Below are positions 44,005 to 52,709 of a stretch of 64,000 bases of DNA, piece by piece; position 1 is the first letter of the stretch; the number at the start of each line of letters is the position of its first letter. Source of the DNA: Streptomyces novaecaesareae (GTDB taxonomy: Bacteria > Actinomycetota > Actinomycetes > Streptomycetales > Streptomycetaceae); the NCBI RefSeq assembly GCF_000716875.1, contig NZ_JNWQ01000003.1, positions 62,001 through 126,000 on the forward strand, given 5' to 3'. A model generated the notes under the pieces. It searched no databases, had not been told where the DNA came from, and was given only the letters and a program-made list of their open reading frames with translations. The translations under genes and the position numbers were made by a program.

Positions 44005-44835
44005 CTACGGGCGAGGATCGCGACCATTGCCCGGGGCCCCGGCGAAGGCCTGGGCGATCGGGAGCCAGGCGGTGGCGACCGGGCCGGTGGCGGTGAGGGC
44101 GAGGTCGTCCCGGTGCCGGCGCTGGGTCACCAGCAGGCAGAAGTCCAGGGCCGGGCCGGTCACCACGTCCTGTGCGTCGGCCGGGCCGAAGGCCCACGCC
44201 CCGCCGTCGGGGGCGGTCAGTTCGAGCCGGACGGGGCGTTCCGGCGCGGGCAGGCCGTGCACGGTGAAGGCGAAGCCCAGGGTACGCAGCCCCAGGTGGG
44301 CGATGTGCCGCAGCCGGGCGGTGGGTTCGCGGGTGACGCCGAGCGCGTCCGCGACGTCCTGGCCGTGCGCCCAGGTCTCCATCAGCCGGGCGGTGGCCAT
44401 CGAGGCGGGCTTCATCGGCGGGCCGAACCAGGGCAGCCGTACGTCGGCCGGTACGGCGGGGAGTGCCGCCCGCACCTCCTCCCGCCCGGCCCGCCAGCGG
44501 GCGAGCAGGGCCGTCGGCTCGGCGGCCGCACCCTCGCGGGCGCCCTCCTCGACCGGGTCGGCGCCGGCCGCGAGCAGCGCGCCGAAGCGGTCGCCGAGCG
44601 CCGCGGTGAAGCCCTCCGGGTCGCGTGCGGCCAGCGCCGTCCAGTCGTCGGTCCAGGCCAGGTGGGTGATCTGGTGGGCGATCGTCCAGCCCTCGGCGGG
44701 CGTCGACCGGGACCAGCCCTCGGCGGGCAGCCCGACGACCAGCCCGTCCAGGACCTCGCTCTCGGCCCGCAGGTCCGCCAGCAGCCCGCCCAGGACGTCC
44801 GTCGGAGTGCTCCGGTCGCTCCGGTCCGTGGTCAT
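44005..44835 (-). CDS. TIGR03084 family metal-binding protein (DinB/MDMPI-like)
   Basis: A 276-residue protein with an N-terminal maleylpyruvate-isomerase-type domain (DVLGGLLADLRAESEVLDGLVVGLP, GWTIAHQITHLAWTDDWTALAA) whose histidines (about 54, 58 and ETWAHGQDVADALG near 160) should bind a metal. The C-terminal half matches the TIGR03084 extension (LRHIAHLGLRTLGFAFTVHGLPAP). This actinobacterial family is thought to act on mycothiol-linked or CoA-linked substrates. ATG at 44835 follows GGGGAAG. It is divergent from the LuxR-type gene. Confidence 0.88.
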   Translation of the reverse strand: MTTDRSDRSTPTDVLGGLLADLRAESEVLDGLVVGLPAEGWSRSTPAEGWTIAHQITHLAWTDDWTALAARDPEGFTAALGDRFGALLAAGADPVEEGAREGAAAEPTALLARWRAGREEVRAALPAVPADVRLPWFGPPMKPASMATARLMETWAHGQDVADALGVTREPTARLRHIAHLGLRTLGFAFTVHGLPAPERPVRLELTAPDGGAWAFGPADAQDVVTGPALDFCLLVTQRRHRDDLALTATGPVATAWLPIAQAFAGAPGNGRDPRP

Positions 44836-45002
44836 CGTCTTCCCCTCTTCCCGGCCTTCTCGGCCGCCCCGCGCTACCCGCACTACCCGTCGGTAATCCC
44901 GGCCCGCACCCTATGCCGGGCCTGGCCGGCCCGCCCGCGATTCCACGAAAGACCCATGTCAGGACTCTCGCCACCGGCCCCGCCGCGTGTGACAATCGCG
45001 CG

Positions 45003-45803
45003 ATGAAAAGCGCGGACACCCCTCAAGCTGCGCAATCCGAAGCCGCCGAGACCGCCGAAGCCGCCGGAGTCGCCGAGGCTGCCGAGGCCGCCGGAGTCGC
45101 CGCGCGTGCCGCCGCGCTGGTGCGGGACGCCGTGCTCGGCGACCTCGCCCGGCGGGTGGTGGCGGAGTGCGGCGTGGACGTCGGGCTGGTCGGGGTGCCG
45201 GAGACGCTGCCCGGGAGCCGCGCCGGGAGCGAGGGCATGGTGCTGCGCCACTGGGCCGGTACCCGCGCGGACCTGCTGCACGACGTGCCCGTCCCGGCCG
45301 GGCTCGGCCTCGGCGGCCGCGCGCTCGCCGAACGCGCGCCCACCTGGGTGCCCGACTACCGTGCGGCGACGACCATTTCGCACCATTACGACGCGGCCGT
45401 GGCCGCCGAGGACCTGTACGCGATGCTCACCGTCCCCCTGCTGGACGGCGCCACCGTGCACGGCGTGGTGTACGCCTCGGTGCGCGCCGTCGTGCCGTAC
45501 GGGGACGTCCGGATCGCCGCCGTGAGCAGGCTGGCCCAGGCCGCTTCCCGGGCGCTCGCGGAGGCCGCCGCCTGGGGCCGCGAGAAGCCCGCCCCGGCCG
45601 CCCCCGTACGGCCGTTGACCCCGCGCGAGCACGAGGTGCTGCGCTGGGCGGCGACCGGCCGGACCAACCCGGAGATCGCCGCCCGACTGGGCCTGACCCG
45701 CAACACCGTGACGGGCTACCTCAAGTCCGCGATGCACAAGCTCGGTGTCCGCAACCGGACCGAACTCGCCCTCGCGGCACGGGAGTCGGGCCTGGTCGGC
45801 TGA
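45003..45803 (+). CDS. GAF-LuxR transcriptional regulator
   Basis: A 266-residue one-component regulator. An Ala/Glu-rich N-terminus (AAEAAGVAEAAEAAGVA) leads to a GAF-like sensor (about 35-185; LRHWAGTRADLLHDVPVPAGLGLGGRALAERAPTWVPDY) and a C-terminal LuxR helix-turn-helix (LTPREHEVLRWAATGRTNPEIAARLGLTRNTVTGYLKSAMHKLGVRNR). No ribosome site precedes ATG 45003, but a -10-like GACAAT lies at 44991-44996, so the message may be leaderless. It is convergent with the acyl-CoA synthetase gene. Confidence 0.87.
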   Translation: MKSADTPQAAQSEAAETAEAAGVAEAAEAAGVAARAAALVRDAVLGDLARRVVAECGVDVGLVGVPETLPGSRAGSEGMVLRHWAGTRADLLHDVPVPAGLGLGGRALAERAPTWVPDYRAATTISHHYDAAVAAEDLYAMLTVPLLDGATVHGVVYASVRAVVPYGDVRIAAVSRLAQAASRALAEAAAWGREKPAPAAPVRPLTPREHEVLRWAATGRTNPEIAARLGLTRNTVTGYLKSAMHKLGVRNRTELALAARESGLVG

Positions 45804-45822
45804 GCCGAGGCCGGTCGGCCGC

Positions 45823-47358
45823 TCAGTTGACCTGCCGCTCCCGCCCGGTCCAGTACGGCTCGCGCAGCCGGAACTTCTGCAGCTTCCCGGTGGCGGTGCG
45901 CGGCAGCGCCTCCCGGAACTCCACCGTGGTGGGCGACTTGTAGCCGGCCAGCCGCTGCTTGCAGTGCGCGATCAACTCGGCCTCGGTGACGGCCCCGTTG
46001 CCCTCCCGGAGCACCACCAGCGCCTTCACCGTCTCGCCCCACTTCTCGTGCGGCACCCCGATCACCGCCGCCTCGGCGACCGCCGGGTGGCTGTACAGGC
46101 AGTCCTCCACCTCGATCGAGGAGACGTTCTCCCCGCCGCTGATGATGACGTCCTTCTTCCGGTCCGAGATGGTGAGTTGGCCGTCCGTGAGGGTGCCGCC
46201 GTCGCCGGTGTGGAACCACTCGTCCCGCAGTGCCTCGGCGGTCGCCTCCGGCTGCTGCCAGTAGCCGTCCAGCACGGTGTTGGAGCGCACCAGCACCTCG
46301 CCCTGGGCGTCGACCCGCAGCTGGGTGCCGAGCGCGGGGGCACCGGCCTGCACCAGCTTCTCGGCCCGCTCGGCGGCCGGCAGCGCGTCCCACTCGGCGC
46401 GCGAGCGGTTGACGGTGACGATCGGGGAGGTCTCGGTCAGGCCGTAGAGCTGCATGAACTCCCAGCCCAGCTGCTCCTCGACCTGCTGCACGACCGAGGT
46501 CGGCGGCGGCGCACCGGCCACGATCATCCGCACCCGGTCCCGGCCAGGCACCGGGCCGTCCCAGTCGGCCGCCGCGTCCAGGACCATCTGGACGACGGCG
46601 GGCGCACCGGACAGGAAGGTCACCCCGTGCCGTTCGACCCGGCGCAGGATCTCCGCGCCGTCCACCTTGCGCAGCACGATGTGCCGGGCGCCGAGCCCGG
46701 TGAGGGAGAACGGCAGGCCCCAGCCGTTGGCGTGGAACATCGGCAGGGTGTGCAGGTAGACGTCCCGGTCGCTCGCGCCGTAGTGCAGGCCCATCAGCGT
46801 CGCGTTCAGCCAGACGTTGCGGTGGGTGAGCTGAACGCCCTTGGGGCGGGCGGTGGTTCCGCTGGTGTAGTTGATGGTCGCGGTGTCGTTCTCGGAGATC
46901 GCGTACCGGCGGGGGGCGTTGTCGAAGTCGTACAGCACGGCGTCGCTGTCCGCGCCGAGCAGGAACTTGTGCTTGGCCACCACCCCGCCCAGTGCGTCGG
47001 CGAGTTCGGGGTCGACCAGCAGGACGGAGGCGCCGCTCTGCTCGACGATGTACGCCACCTCCTCGGCCTTGAGCCGGAAGTTCACCGGCACCAGCACCCG
47101 GCCGTACCCGCTCACCCCGTAGAAGGAGGTGAGCAGCCGCGCCGAGTTGTGCGAGACGATGGCGACGCGCTCACCGGGCCCGACGCCGAGCCGGTCCAGC
47201 CCGGCCGCCTGGGCGCGGGCGAGTTCGGCGACTCGGCGGTAGCTCAGCTCGCCCCAGGATTCGGCGGGTTGCGCCGGTTCGTCGACGATGCCGACCCGGT
47301 CGCCGTAGACCAGCTCGGCCCGGTCGAGGAAGTCCATCACGGAGAGTGGAATCTGCAT
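45823..47358 (-). CDS. Acyl-CoA synthetase (AMP-forming)
   Basis: A 511-residue adenylate-forming ligase that activates a carboxylic acid with ATP and CoA. Motifs in order: A3 YTSGTTARPKGVQLTH (about 173), FHANGW, A5 YGLTETSP, A7 WFHTGDGG, A8 DRKKDVIISGGENVSSIEVED, and A10 LPRTATGKLQKFRLRE with the catalytic Lys. Length and motif spacing fit medium/long-chain fatty acyl-CoA ligases. ATG at 47358 is chosen over an upstream in-frame codon because family similarity begins MQIPLSVMDFLDRA. It lies downstream of a MerR and an SDR gene on the same strand. Confidence 0.92.
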   Translation of the reverse strand: MQIPLSVMDFLDRAELVYGDRVGIVDEPAQPAESWGELSYRRVAELARAQAAGLDRLGVGPGERVAIVSHNSARLLTSFYGVSGYGRVLVPVNFRLKAEEVAYIVEQSGASVLLVDPELADALGGVVAKHKFLLGADSDAVLYDFDNAPRRYAISENDTATINYTSGTTARPKGVQLTHRNVWLNATLMGLHYGASDRDVYLHTLPMFHANGWGLPFSLTGLGARHIVLRKVDGAEILRRVERHGVTFLSGAPAVVQMVLDAAADWDGPVPGRDRVRMIVAGAPPPTSVVQQVEEQLGWEFMQLYGLTETSPIVTVNRSRAEWDALPAAERAEKLVQAGAPALGTQLRVDAQGEVLVRSNTVLDGYWQQPEATAEALRDEWFHTGDGGTLTDGQLTISDRKKDVIISGGENVSSIEVEDCLYSHPAVAEAAVIGVPHEKWGETVKALVVLREGNGAVTEAELIAHCKQRLAGYKSPTTVEFREALPRTATGKLQKFRLREPYWTGRERQVN

Positions 47359-47427
47359 GCGCCCACTGTCCTCTTCCGGCCGCCCCCTGCACACCCCCGA
47401 TCGGGGGTGTCGCTCTCCTACGGGGTC

Positions 47428-47853
47428 TCACCGTTCCGCCGGGCACCCTTCCGCCGGGCACCCTTCCGCCGCCGCGACGCCCGCCGCCGCGACGCCCGCC
47501 GCCGCTTCGCCCGCCGCCGCGAGGGCGGCCACCAGCCGGTCCCGCGTCTCCGTCTGGTCGGCGATCCGCCGCTCCACCACCGCCAGCCGCTCCCGGGCGA
47601 TCGCCAGCACCCGCTCGGACGGCCGGCCCGCGAGCACGTCCCCGTCCAGGCACCCCAGCAGCGGCCGGATGTCCGCCAGGGTGAGCCCGGCGGCCACCAG
47701 CGCACGGATGTTGCGCACCCGGACGACCGCCGACTCCCGGTATTCGCGGTAGCCGTTCGGCTCGCGCTCGGAGCCGATCAGCCCGGCCTGCTCGTAGTGC
47801 CGCAGTGCCCGGACGGTCGCGCCCGTCGCCCGCGCCAGCTCGCCGATCCGCAC
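47428..47853 (-). CDS. MerR-family regulator
   Basis: A 141-residue MerR protein with helix-turn-helix RIGELARATGATVRALRHYEQAGLIGSEREPNGYREY and a dimerisation helix (RERLAVVERRIADQTETRDRLVAALAA). The C-terminus is a run of AAAGV and GCPAE repeats encoded by short DNA repeats. GTG at 47853 follows AGGGGG. It lacks a ligand domain. It sits 36 bases downstream of an SDR gene on the same strand and may regulate it. Confidence 0.87.
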   Translation of the reverse strand: MRIGELARATGATVRALRHYEQAGLIGSEREPNGYREYRESAVVRVRNIRALVAAGLTLADIRPLLGCLDGDVLAGRPSERVLAIARERLAVVERRIADQTETRDRLVAALAAAGEAAAGVAAAGVAAAEGCPAEGCPAER

Positions 47854-47889
47854 CCGTACGCCCCCTGCCCGACCCGCCTGACCCGTGCG

Positions 47890-48675
47890 TCAGCCCACCA
47901 GCGCGCCCCCGTCGACGGACAACACTACGCCGGTCACGAACGAGGCCTGCGGGGAGGCGAGTTGCGTGATCGCCCAGGCCACCTCCTCCGGGCGGCCGAT
48001 CCGGCCCAGCGGGGTGTGCTCGATCTGCCACTTCCGGACGGCCGCCCGCTGCTCGGGCCCGTACCCGGAGTGGTCGGCGATCGGGGTGTCGATCGCCCCG
48101 GGCGCCACCGCCGCCACCCGGATCCCGCGCGGGGCCAGTTCCACCGCCCAGCTGCGGGTGGCCGTCTCCAGCGCGGCCTTGCTCGCCGCGTACACCGCGT
48201 TGGAGGGCCAGCCGCGCTGCCCGACGGCGGTGCTGACGTTGACGATCACGCCCCGGCTGTCGCTCAGCGCCGGCAGCGCGGCCTGCCCCAGCAGCACCGG
48301 GGCGACCAGGTTGGTGGCCAGCAGCGCCTCGATCCCCGCCCGGTCGTAGCCGCCGATCCCCTGGCCGCTCCGGACGATCCCGGCGTTGTTGACCAGCACG
48401 TCCAGCCGCCCGAACCGCTCCAGCGCGGCCCCGACGATCACCTCCGGCGCCTCCGGCCCGGTCACGTCCGCGGCCAGCGGCACGATCCGGCCCGGGTGGG
48501 CGGCCGCCGTCTCGGCCAGCGGGTCCGGCCGCCGCCCGACCGCCAGCACCCGCGCCCCCTCGGCCGCGAAGGCCCGCGCGGTCTCCCGCCCGATCCCCGT
48601 CCCGGCCCCGGTGACCACCACGACCCGGTCCTTCGCCACACTCACGCTCTCGTCGCCCGTCAGGAATTCGTCCAT
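47890..48675 (-). CDS. Short-chain dehydrogenase/reductase
   Basis: A 261-residue classical SDR oxidoreductase. The NAD(P)-binding motif is VTGAGTGIGRETA (about 23), VNNAGI is present, the catalytic Ser is in IVNVSTAVGQ, and Tyr and Lys are in YAASKAALE. The C-terminal substrate loop ends FVTGVVLSVDGGALVG. The substrate is not predictable. ATG at 48675 has GGAGG 9 bases upstream; two GTG codons just before it are alternatives. Confidence 0.92.
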   Translation of the reverse strand: MDEFLTGDESVSVAKDRVVVVTGAGTGIGRETARAFAAEGARVLAVGRRPDPLAETAAAHPGRIVPLAADVTGPEAPEVIVGAALERFGRLDVLVNNAGIVRSGQGIGGYDRAGIEALLATNLVAPVLLGQAALPALSDSRGVIVNVSTAVGQRGWPSNAVYAASKAALETATRSWAVELAPRGIRVAAVAPGAIDTPIADHSGYGPEQRAAVRKWQIEHTPLGRIGRPEEVAWAITQLASPQASFVTGVVLSVDGGALVG

Positions 48676-48818
48676 GCGCACCACCCTCCGACCCTGCCGC
48701 CGGCGTCAGGGTCAAGCGGGCACCTCCGAGCCGTGAGGGACGCCCGCGCCCGCACGCGGGCCGTCCGCCTGCTAGGAAGGTCCCGACGCACAGTCACACA
48801 CCCACGGGGAGCACACTC

Positions 48819-49277
48819 ATGAGCGACCAACGGCCCGAGACCCTCTACCAGGCGGTCGGCGGCATCGACGCCCTGCGCCGGCTCAGCCACACCTTCTACC
48901 GGGGCGTCCTCGCGGACCCGCTGCTCGCCCCCGTCTTCGCCGACTTCACCCCCACCCACATCGAGCACGTCGCGGTCTGGCTGGCCGAGGTCTTCGGCGG
49001 TCCGACCGCCTTCACCGACGAACTCGGCGGCCACCAGGCCCTGCTCAGCGCCCACCTGGGCCTGGCCATCACCGAGGAGCAGCGGCTGCGCTGGATGGAG
49101 CTGATGGCCGGGGCCGCCCGCAGCGAGCTGCCCGAGGACGAGCCGCTGCGCAGCCGGGTGCTGGAGTACTTCGACTGGGGCACGAAGATCGCCGAGGACG
49201 TCTCCGCCTCCCCGGCCGGCACCGACCTGGGCGAGCCCGGCCCGACCCCGCGCTGGGGCTGGGAGGGCCTGAAATGA
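48819..49277 (+). CDS. Group II truncated haemoglobin
   Basis: A 152-residue globin (TLYQAVGGIDALRRLSHTFYRGVLADPLLAPVFADFT). The proximal haem-binding His lies in GGHQALLSAHLGLAI and the Trp at position G8 in RLRWMELM is typical of group II (TrbO/HbO). Such globins bind oxygen and react with peroxide or NO. The C-terminal extension (PTPRWGWEGLK) is short. Its stop overlaps the GNAT start (ATGA), so the two are co-translated. Confidence 0.92.
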   Translation: MSDQRPETLYQAVGGIDALRRLSHTFYRGVLADPLLAPVFADFTPTHIEHVAVWLAEVFGGPTAFTDELGGHQALLSAHLGLAITEEQRLRWMELMAGAARSELPEDEPLRSRVLEYFDWGTKIAEDVSASPAGTDLGEPGPTPRWGWEGLK

Positions 49278-49867
49278 CCCTCGCCGCACTCCCGACGGCC
49301 GATGGCGGCCTGCTGCTGCGCCCCTTCGAGGAGGCCGACGGGCCGGCCCTGATCGAGATCTACCGGGACGAGACGCTGCGCCGCTTCACCCGCATCCCGG
49401 TGCAGGACGCCGAGCAGGCCGCGAGCTGGCTCGGGCTGCAGCACGAGGGTTGGGCGGCGGGCACCCGCTACAGCTTCGCCGTCCTGGACGCCGGCGAGCT
49501 GGTCGGCAACGTCGTGCTCAAGCGCGGCGTCCGGGGTGGGGTAGCGGGCAGGGAAGCGGGTGGGGAATCGGGCGGGGAGGCGGCCGAGGTGGGGTACTGG
49601 ACGGCCGGCCCGGCCCGCGGCCGCGGGGTGGCCCCGCGCGCGGTGGAGGCCCTCACCGCCTGGGCCTTCGCCACCTTCGCCGAGGACGGCCTGCGCCGGA
49701 TCGACCTGCTGCACCAGGTGGACAACCCGGCGTCCTGCCGGGTCGCGGAGAAGAGCGGCTACGTCTTCCAGGAGGTGCTGGCCGCTCTCCCGCCGGAGTT
49801 CCCGCTGGACGGCCACCGGCACTCCAGGAAAAGGCTGGACGGATCCGAACGACGCAGGTCAGAGTAG
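49274..49867 (+). CDS. GNAT N-acetyltransferase (RimJ/RimL-like)
   Basis: A 197-residue acetyltransferase with a GNAT core: LLLRPFEEADGPALIEIYRDETLRRFTRIP at the N-terminus, the acetyl-CoA loop GYWTAGPARGRGVAPRAVEALTAWAF, and LHQVDNPASCRVAEKSGYVFQE. An extra Gly/Arg-rich loop (GVRGGVAGREAGGESGGEAAEV) interrupts the sheet. It is translationally coupled to the globin gene. The acceptor is unknown. Confidence 0.9.
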   Translation: MTLAALPTADGGLLLRPFEEADGPALIEIYRDETLRRFTRIPVQDAEQAASWLGLQHEGWAAGTRYSFAVLDAGELVGNVVLKRGVRGGVAGREAGGESGGEAAEVGYWTAGPARGRGVAPRAVEALTAWAFATFAEDGLRRIDLLHQVDNPASCRVAEKSGYVFQEVLAALPPEFPLDGHRHSRKRLDGSERRRSE

Positions 49868-49872
49868 GCCGC

Positions 49873-50259
49873 ATGGCTTCTCTGGTACGACATGTGACGA
49901 TCGATTGCGCCGACCCGCACGCCCTGGCCTCGTTCTGGGCCCAGGTGTTGGAAGGCACGCTGGGTGAGGACGACAACCCGGGGGACGAGGAGGCGCTGGT
50001 GGAGTCCGCCGGGGCCGCGCTGCTGTTCATCCGGGTGCCCGAGGGCAAGTCGGTGAAGAACCGGGTCCACCTCGACGTGCAGCCGCAGGACCGCAACCGG
50101 GACGAGGAGGTGGAGCGCCTGCTCGCCCTGGGCGCCACCGTGGTGGGGGACCACCGCGTCCCGGGCGGCAAGGGTTGGGTCACCCTGGCGGACCCGGAGG
50201 GCAACGAGTTCTGCGTCGAGCGCAGCCATGCCGAGCGCGTCGCCACCGGCGACGCCTGA
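49873..50259 (+). CDS. VOC-family (glyoxalase-like) protein
   Basis: A 128-residue single-unit VOC protein (LVRHVTIDCADPHALASFWAQVLEGTLGED, RVHLDVQPQDRNRDEEVERLLALGAT, GWVTLADPEGNEFCVE). Metal-ligand positions (His at 7, His in RVHLDV, Glu in NEFCVE) are present. It could be an isomerase, dioxygenase or binding protein. It starts five bases after the GNAT stop, hence the third gene of the globin operon. Confidence 0.9.
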   Translation: MASLVRHVTIDCADPHALASFWAQVLEGTLGEDDNPGDEEALVESAGAALLFIRVPEGKSVKNRVHLDVQPQDRNRDEEVERLLALGATVVGDHRVPGGKGWVTLADPEGNEFCVERSHAERVATGDA

Positions 50260-50472
50260 GCGAGTGCCCCGGTCCGTCCGCCCACCCGCGGCTGCCCGTC
50301 CGCCCGTGGCCGCCCGCTCACCCGTGGCCGCCCGCCTGTCCGAGGAGGACGAGCGGGCGGCCGTCCGGTTCACGCGAGAGGCCGACGCCCCGGGCCGACA
50401 CGGCGGAACCATCCGATAATCGACCCTGTCTGACGCCATCCCCCCGCACCCGAGCAATCAGGCAGGTACCCC

Positions 50473-51120
50473 ATGGTCAGCATCGCCGTGATCGGCGCCA
50501 ACGGCACCATCGGCAGCGCCGTCGTCGCGGAGGCGGCCGCGCGCGGGCACGAGGTCGTCGCCGTGGTCCGCGACCCGGACCGCTACCGGGGCGGGGCGGC
50601 CCTCGTCGAGCGCGCGGACGTGCTGGATCCTGCGGGCGTCGCCCGGGTCGCGGCCGGCCGGGACGTCCTGGTGAGCGCCGTCGGCGGCGGTGACGGCCCG
50701 GGCCACCTGGCGCTGATCGAGCCCGCCGCCCGCTCCCTGGTCGAGGGCCTGCGCGGGCTCGGCGGCGCCGCGCCCCGGCTGATCGCGGTCGGCGGGGCGG
50801 GCAGCCTGGAGACCGCGCCGGGCGTGCGGGTCTGGGACACCCCGGGGCTGCCGGAGCCGGTCCTGCAGATCATGCACGCGCACGGCGCGGCGCTGGACTA
50901 CTACCGGATGGTCTCCGACATCCGTTGGACGGTGCTCAGCCCGCCCGCCGAGATCGGCCCGGGGGAGCGGACCGGCCACTACCGCACCGGCCTGGAGCAG
51001 CTGCTCACCGACGCCGAGGGGCGCAGCCGGATCTCGGTGCCGGACTACGCGGTCGCCCTGGTGGACGAGGTCGAGCAGCCCGAGCACATCGGCGAGCGCT
51101 TCACCTGCTGCTCGCTGTAG
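50473..51120 (+). CDS. NAD(P)-binding protein (NmrA/atypical SDR)
   Basis: A 215-residue Rossmann protein of the YwnB/NmrA type: SIAVIGANGTIGSAVVAEAAARGHEVVAVVRDP, LVSAVGGGDG, LIAVGGAGSLE, WTVLSPPAEIGPGERTGHYRTG, SRISVPDYAVALVDEVE. It lacks the classical Tyr-Lys pair, so it may act as a redox sensor or flavin reductase-like protein. ATG at 50473 follows caggta only. It is convergent with the dioxygenase gene. Confidence 0.87.
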   Translation: MVSIAVIGANGTIGSAVVAEAAARGHEVVAVVRDPDRYRGGAALVERADVLDPAGVARVAAGRDVLVSAVGGGDGPGHLALIEPAARSLVEGLRGLGGAAPRLIAVGGAGSLETAPGVRVWDTPGLPEPVLQIMHAHGAALDYYRMVSDIRWTVLSPPAEIGPGERTGHYRTGLEQLLTDAEGRSRISVPDYAVALVDEVEQPEHIGERFTCCSL

Positions 51121-51149
51121 CCCGACCGGTCGCTGTAGCCCGTCCGGGC

Positions 51150-51932
51150 TCAGCCCAGCTGCACGGAGCGCTTGGCCAGCCCCATCCAGAACCCGTCGAT
51201 GACGCTGCGCTGGCTGTCCAGGTCGGCCTCGCCGGCGCCGAGGGTGACGAACAGCGGGGCGAAGTGCTCGGTGCGCGGGTGGGCGAGGCGCCCGGCGGGG
51301 GCCTTGTGCTCGAAGTCGAGCAGCGCGTCCAGGTCGTGGGCCTCCAGCGCGCGCCGGCCCCAGTCGTCGAACTCGGCCATCACCGAGGTGATCCGGCCGT
51401 CGCTGCTGAGCGCCCGCAGGTTGTGGGTGAAGAAGCCGCTGCCGACGATCAGCACGCCCTCGTCGCGCAGCGGGGCGAGCTTGCGGCCGATCTCCAGCAG
51501 CCGCTGCGGGTCGAGGGTGGGCAGGGACACCTGCAGCACCGGGATGTCGGCCTCCGGGTACATCTCCACCAGCGGGACGTAGGCGCCGTGGTCGAGTCCG
51601 CGGTCGGGGATGTCCTGGACGGGCGTGCCGGGGGCGCGCAGCAGTTTGCGCACGCGCTCGGCGAGCTCCGGCGCGCCGGGGGCGGCGTACTGGACCCGGT
51701 AGTAGTGCTCGGGGAAGCCCCAGAAGTCGTAGACCAGCGGCACGGTGGTGACGGCGCCGAGGGCGAGCGGGGCCTCCTCCCAGTGGGCGGAGACCATCAG
51801 GACGGCCTTGGGCCGGGGCAGGTCGGCGGACCAGGCGGCCAGTTCGCCCGGCCAGATCGGGTCGTCGGCGAGCGGCGGAGCGCCGTGCGACAGGTACAGG
51901 GCTGGCATGCGCGCGGGGGCCGCGGCGCTCAT
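51150..51932 (-). CDS. Class III extradiol dioxygenase (4,5-DOPA dioxygenase family)
   Basis: A 260-residue LigB-type ring-cleavage dioxygenase (PALYLSHGAPPLADDP, VLMVSAHWEEAPLALG, DIPDRGLDHGAYVPLVEMYPEADIPVLQVSLP, LIVGSGFFTHNLRAL). The iron ligand histidines are in LSHGAP, SAHWE and HGAYV. Family members open catechol-type rings. ATG at 51932 follows GAGGAGG. It is divergent from a MarR gene, with palindromic operators in the spacer, so it is probably repressed by it and induced by an aromatic compound. Confidence 0.92.
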   Translation of the reverse strand: MSAAAPARMPALYLSHGAPPLADDPIWPGELAAWSADLPRPKAVLMVSAHWEEAPLALGAVTTVPLVYDFWGFPEHYYRVQYAAPGAPELAERVRKLLRAPGTPVQDIPDRGLDHGAYVPLVEMYPEADIPVLQVSLPTLDPQRLLEIGRKLAPLRDEGVLIVGSGFFTHNLRALSSDGRITSVMAEFDDWGRRALEAHDLDALLDFEHKAPAGRLAHPRTEHFAPLFVTLGAGEADLDSQRSVIDGFWMGLAKRSVQLG

Positions 51933-51965
51933 GGCGTCCTCCTCGGTTTGTCGGTTTCCATAGTA

Positions 51966-52020
51966 GTTCAAATTTGAACCTCTACTCCGATCGACGGTAC
52001 ACCTTCGTTCGAATTTGAAC
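51966..52020. promoter_or_regulatory. Two 14-bp MarR operators in the divergent spacer
   Basis: GTTCAAATTTGAAC at 51966-51979 is a perfect palindrome. GTTCGAATTTGAAC at 52007-52020 is the same site with one change. The centres are 41 bases apart, about four helical turns. A -10-like TACTAT for the dioxygenase gene lies at 51965-51960 on the minus strand, next to the first site. The second site lies 22 bases before the marR start. One dimer could control each direction. Confidence 0.75.
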
Positions 52021-52041
52021 AACAGGAGTAGGCTGCACACC

Positions 52042-52518
52042 ATGTCCTCATTGAACGAACCCCGCTGGCTGGACCCGGACGAGATGGCCGCCTGGCGGGG
52101 CTTCGTCGTCGCGAGCAACCTGCTCAACCGCCGGCTGGAGCGCCAGCTCAAGGAGGACTCCGGCCTCTCCCACCAGCAGTACGAGATCCTGGTGCACCTG
52201 TCCGCCGCCCCCGGCGACTCGCTGCGGATGACCGAACTCGCCGACAGGCTGATCACCTCCAAGAGCGGCCTGACCTACCAGGTCACCCAGCTGGAGCGGG
52301 CCGGCCTGGTCGCCCGCCGCTCCTGTCCCAGCGACGTGCGCGGCGTCATCGCCGAACTCACCGACCAGGGGCGGGAGATGCTGCGCCAGGCCGCGCCCGG
52401 GCACGTCGCCCTGGTGCGCGAGCTGCTGATCGACGTCCTCACCCGCGAGCAACTGGCCGTCCTCGCCGAGGGCCTCGGCCGCGTCAGCGCCCGGCTGCGC
52501 CTGGACGAGACCCCGTAA
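52042..52518 (+). CDS. MarR-family repressor
   Basis: A 158-residue winged-helix regulator (EMAAWRGFVVASNLLNRRLERQLKEDSGLSHQQYEILVHLSAAPGDSLRMTELADRLITSKSGLTYQVTQLERAGLVARRSCPSDVRGVIAELTDQGREML). The helix-turn-helix is at about 62-95. The divergent dioxygenase gene and the two palindromes between them form a standard substrate-sensing repressor unit. ATG at 52042 is supported by the family N-terminus; AGGAG lies somewhat far upstream (52024-52028). Confidence 0.92.
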   Translation: MSSLNEPRWLDPDEMAAWRGFVVASNLLNRRLERQLKEDSGLSHQQYEILVHLSAAPGDSLRMTELADRLITSKSGLTYQVTQLERAGLVARRSCPSDVRGVIAELTDQGREMLRQAAPGHVALVRELLIDVLTREQLAVLAEGLGRVSARLRLDETP

Positions 52519-52709
52519 GGCCCGTCCCGGTACGCGCGTCCCGGCGCGCCCACCCCGGGAGGGTCGCAGATTCCGGCTGATCGGCACGTCCGTCATCGTA
52601 GTTGCGGATGAATACCGCCTTTCAGCGTCGCAACTGCGAATGCCACCGGGCCCGCTCGGGTAACCCTCCTCCCGGGCCGCGGCGCAGCGGTCCGGGAGGA
52701 GGGAGCACC

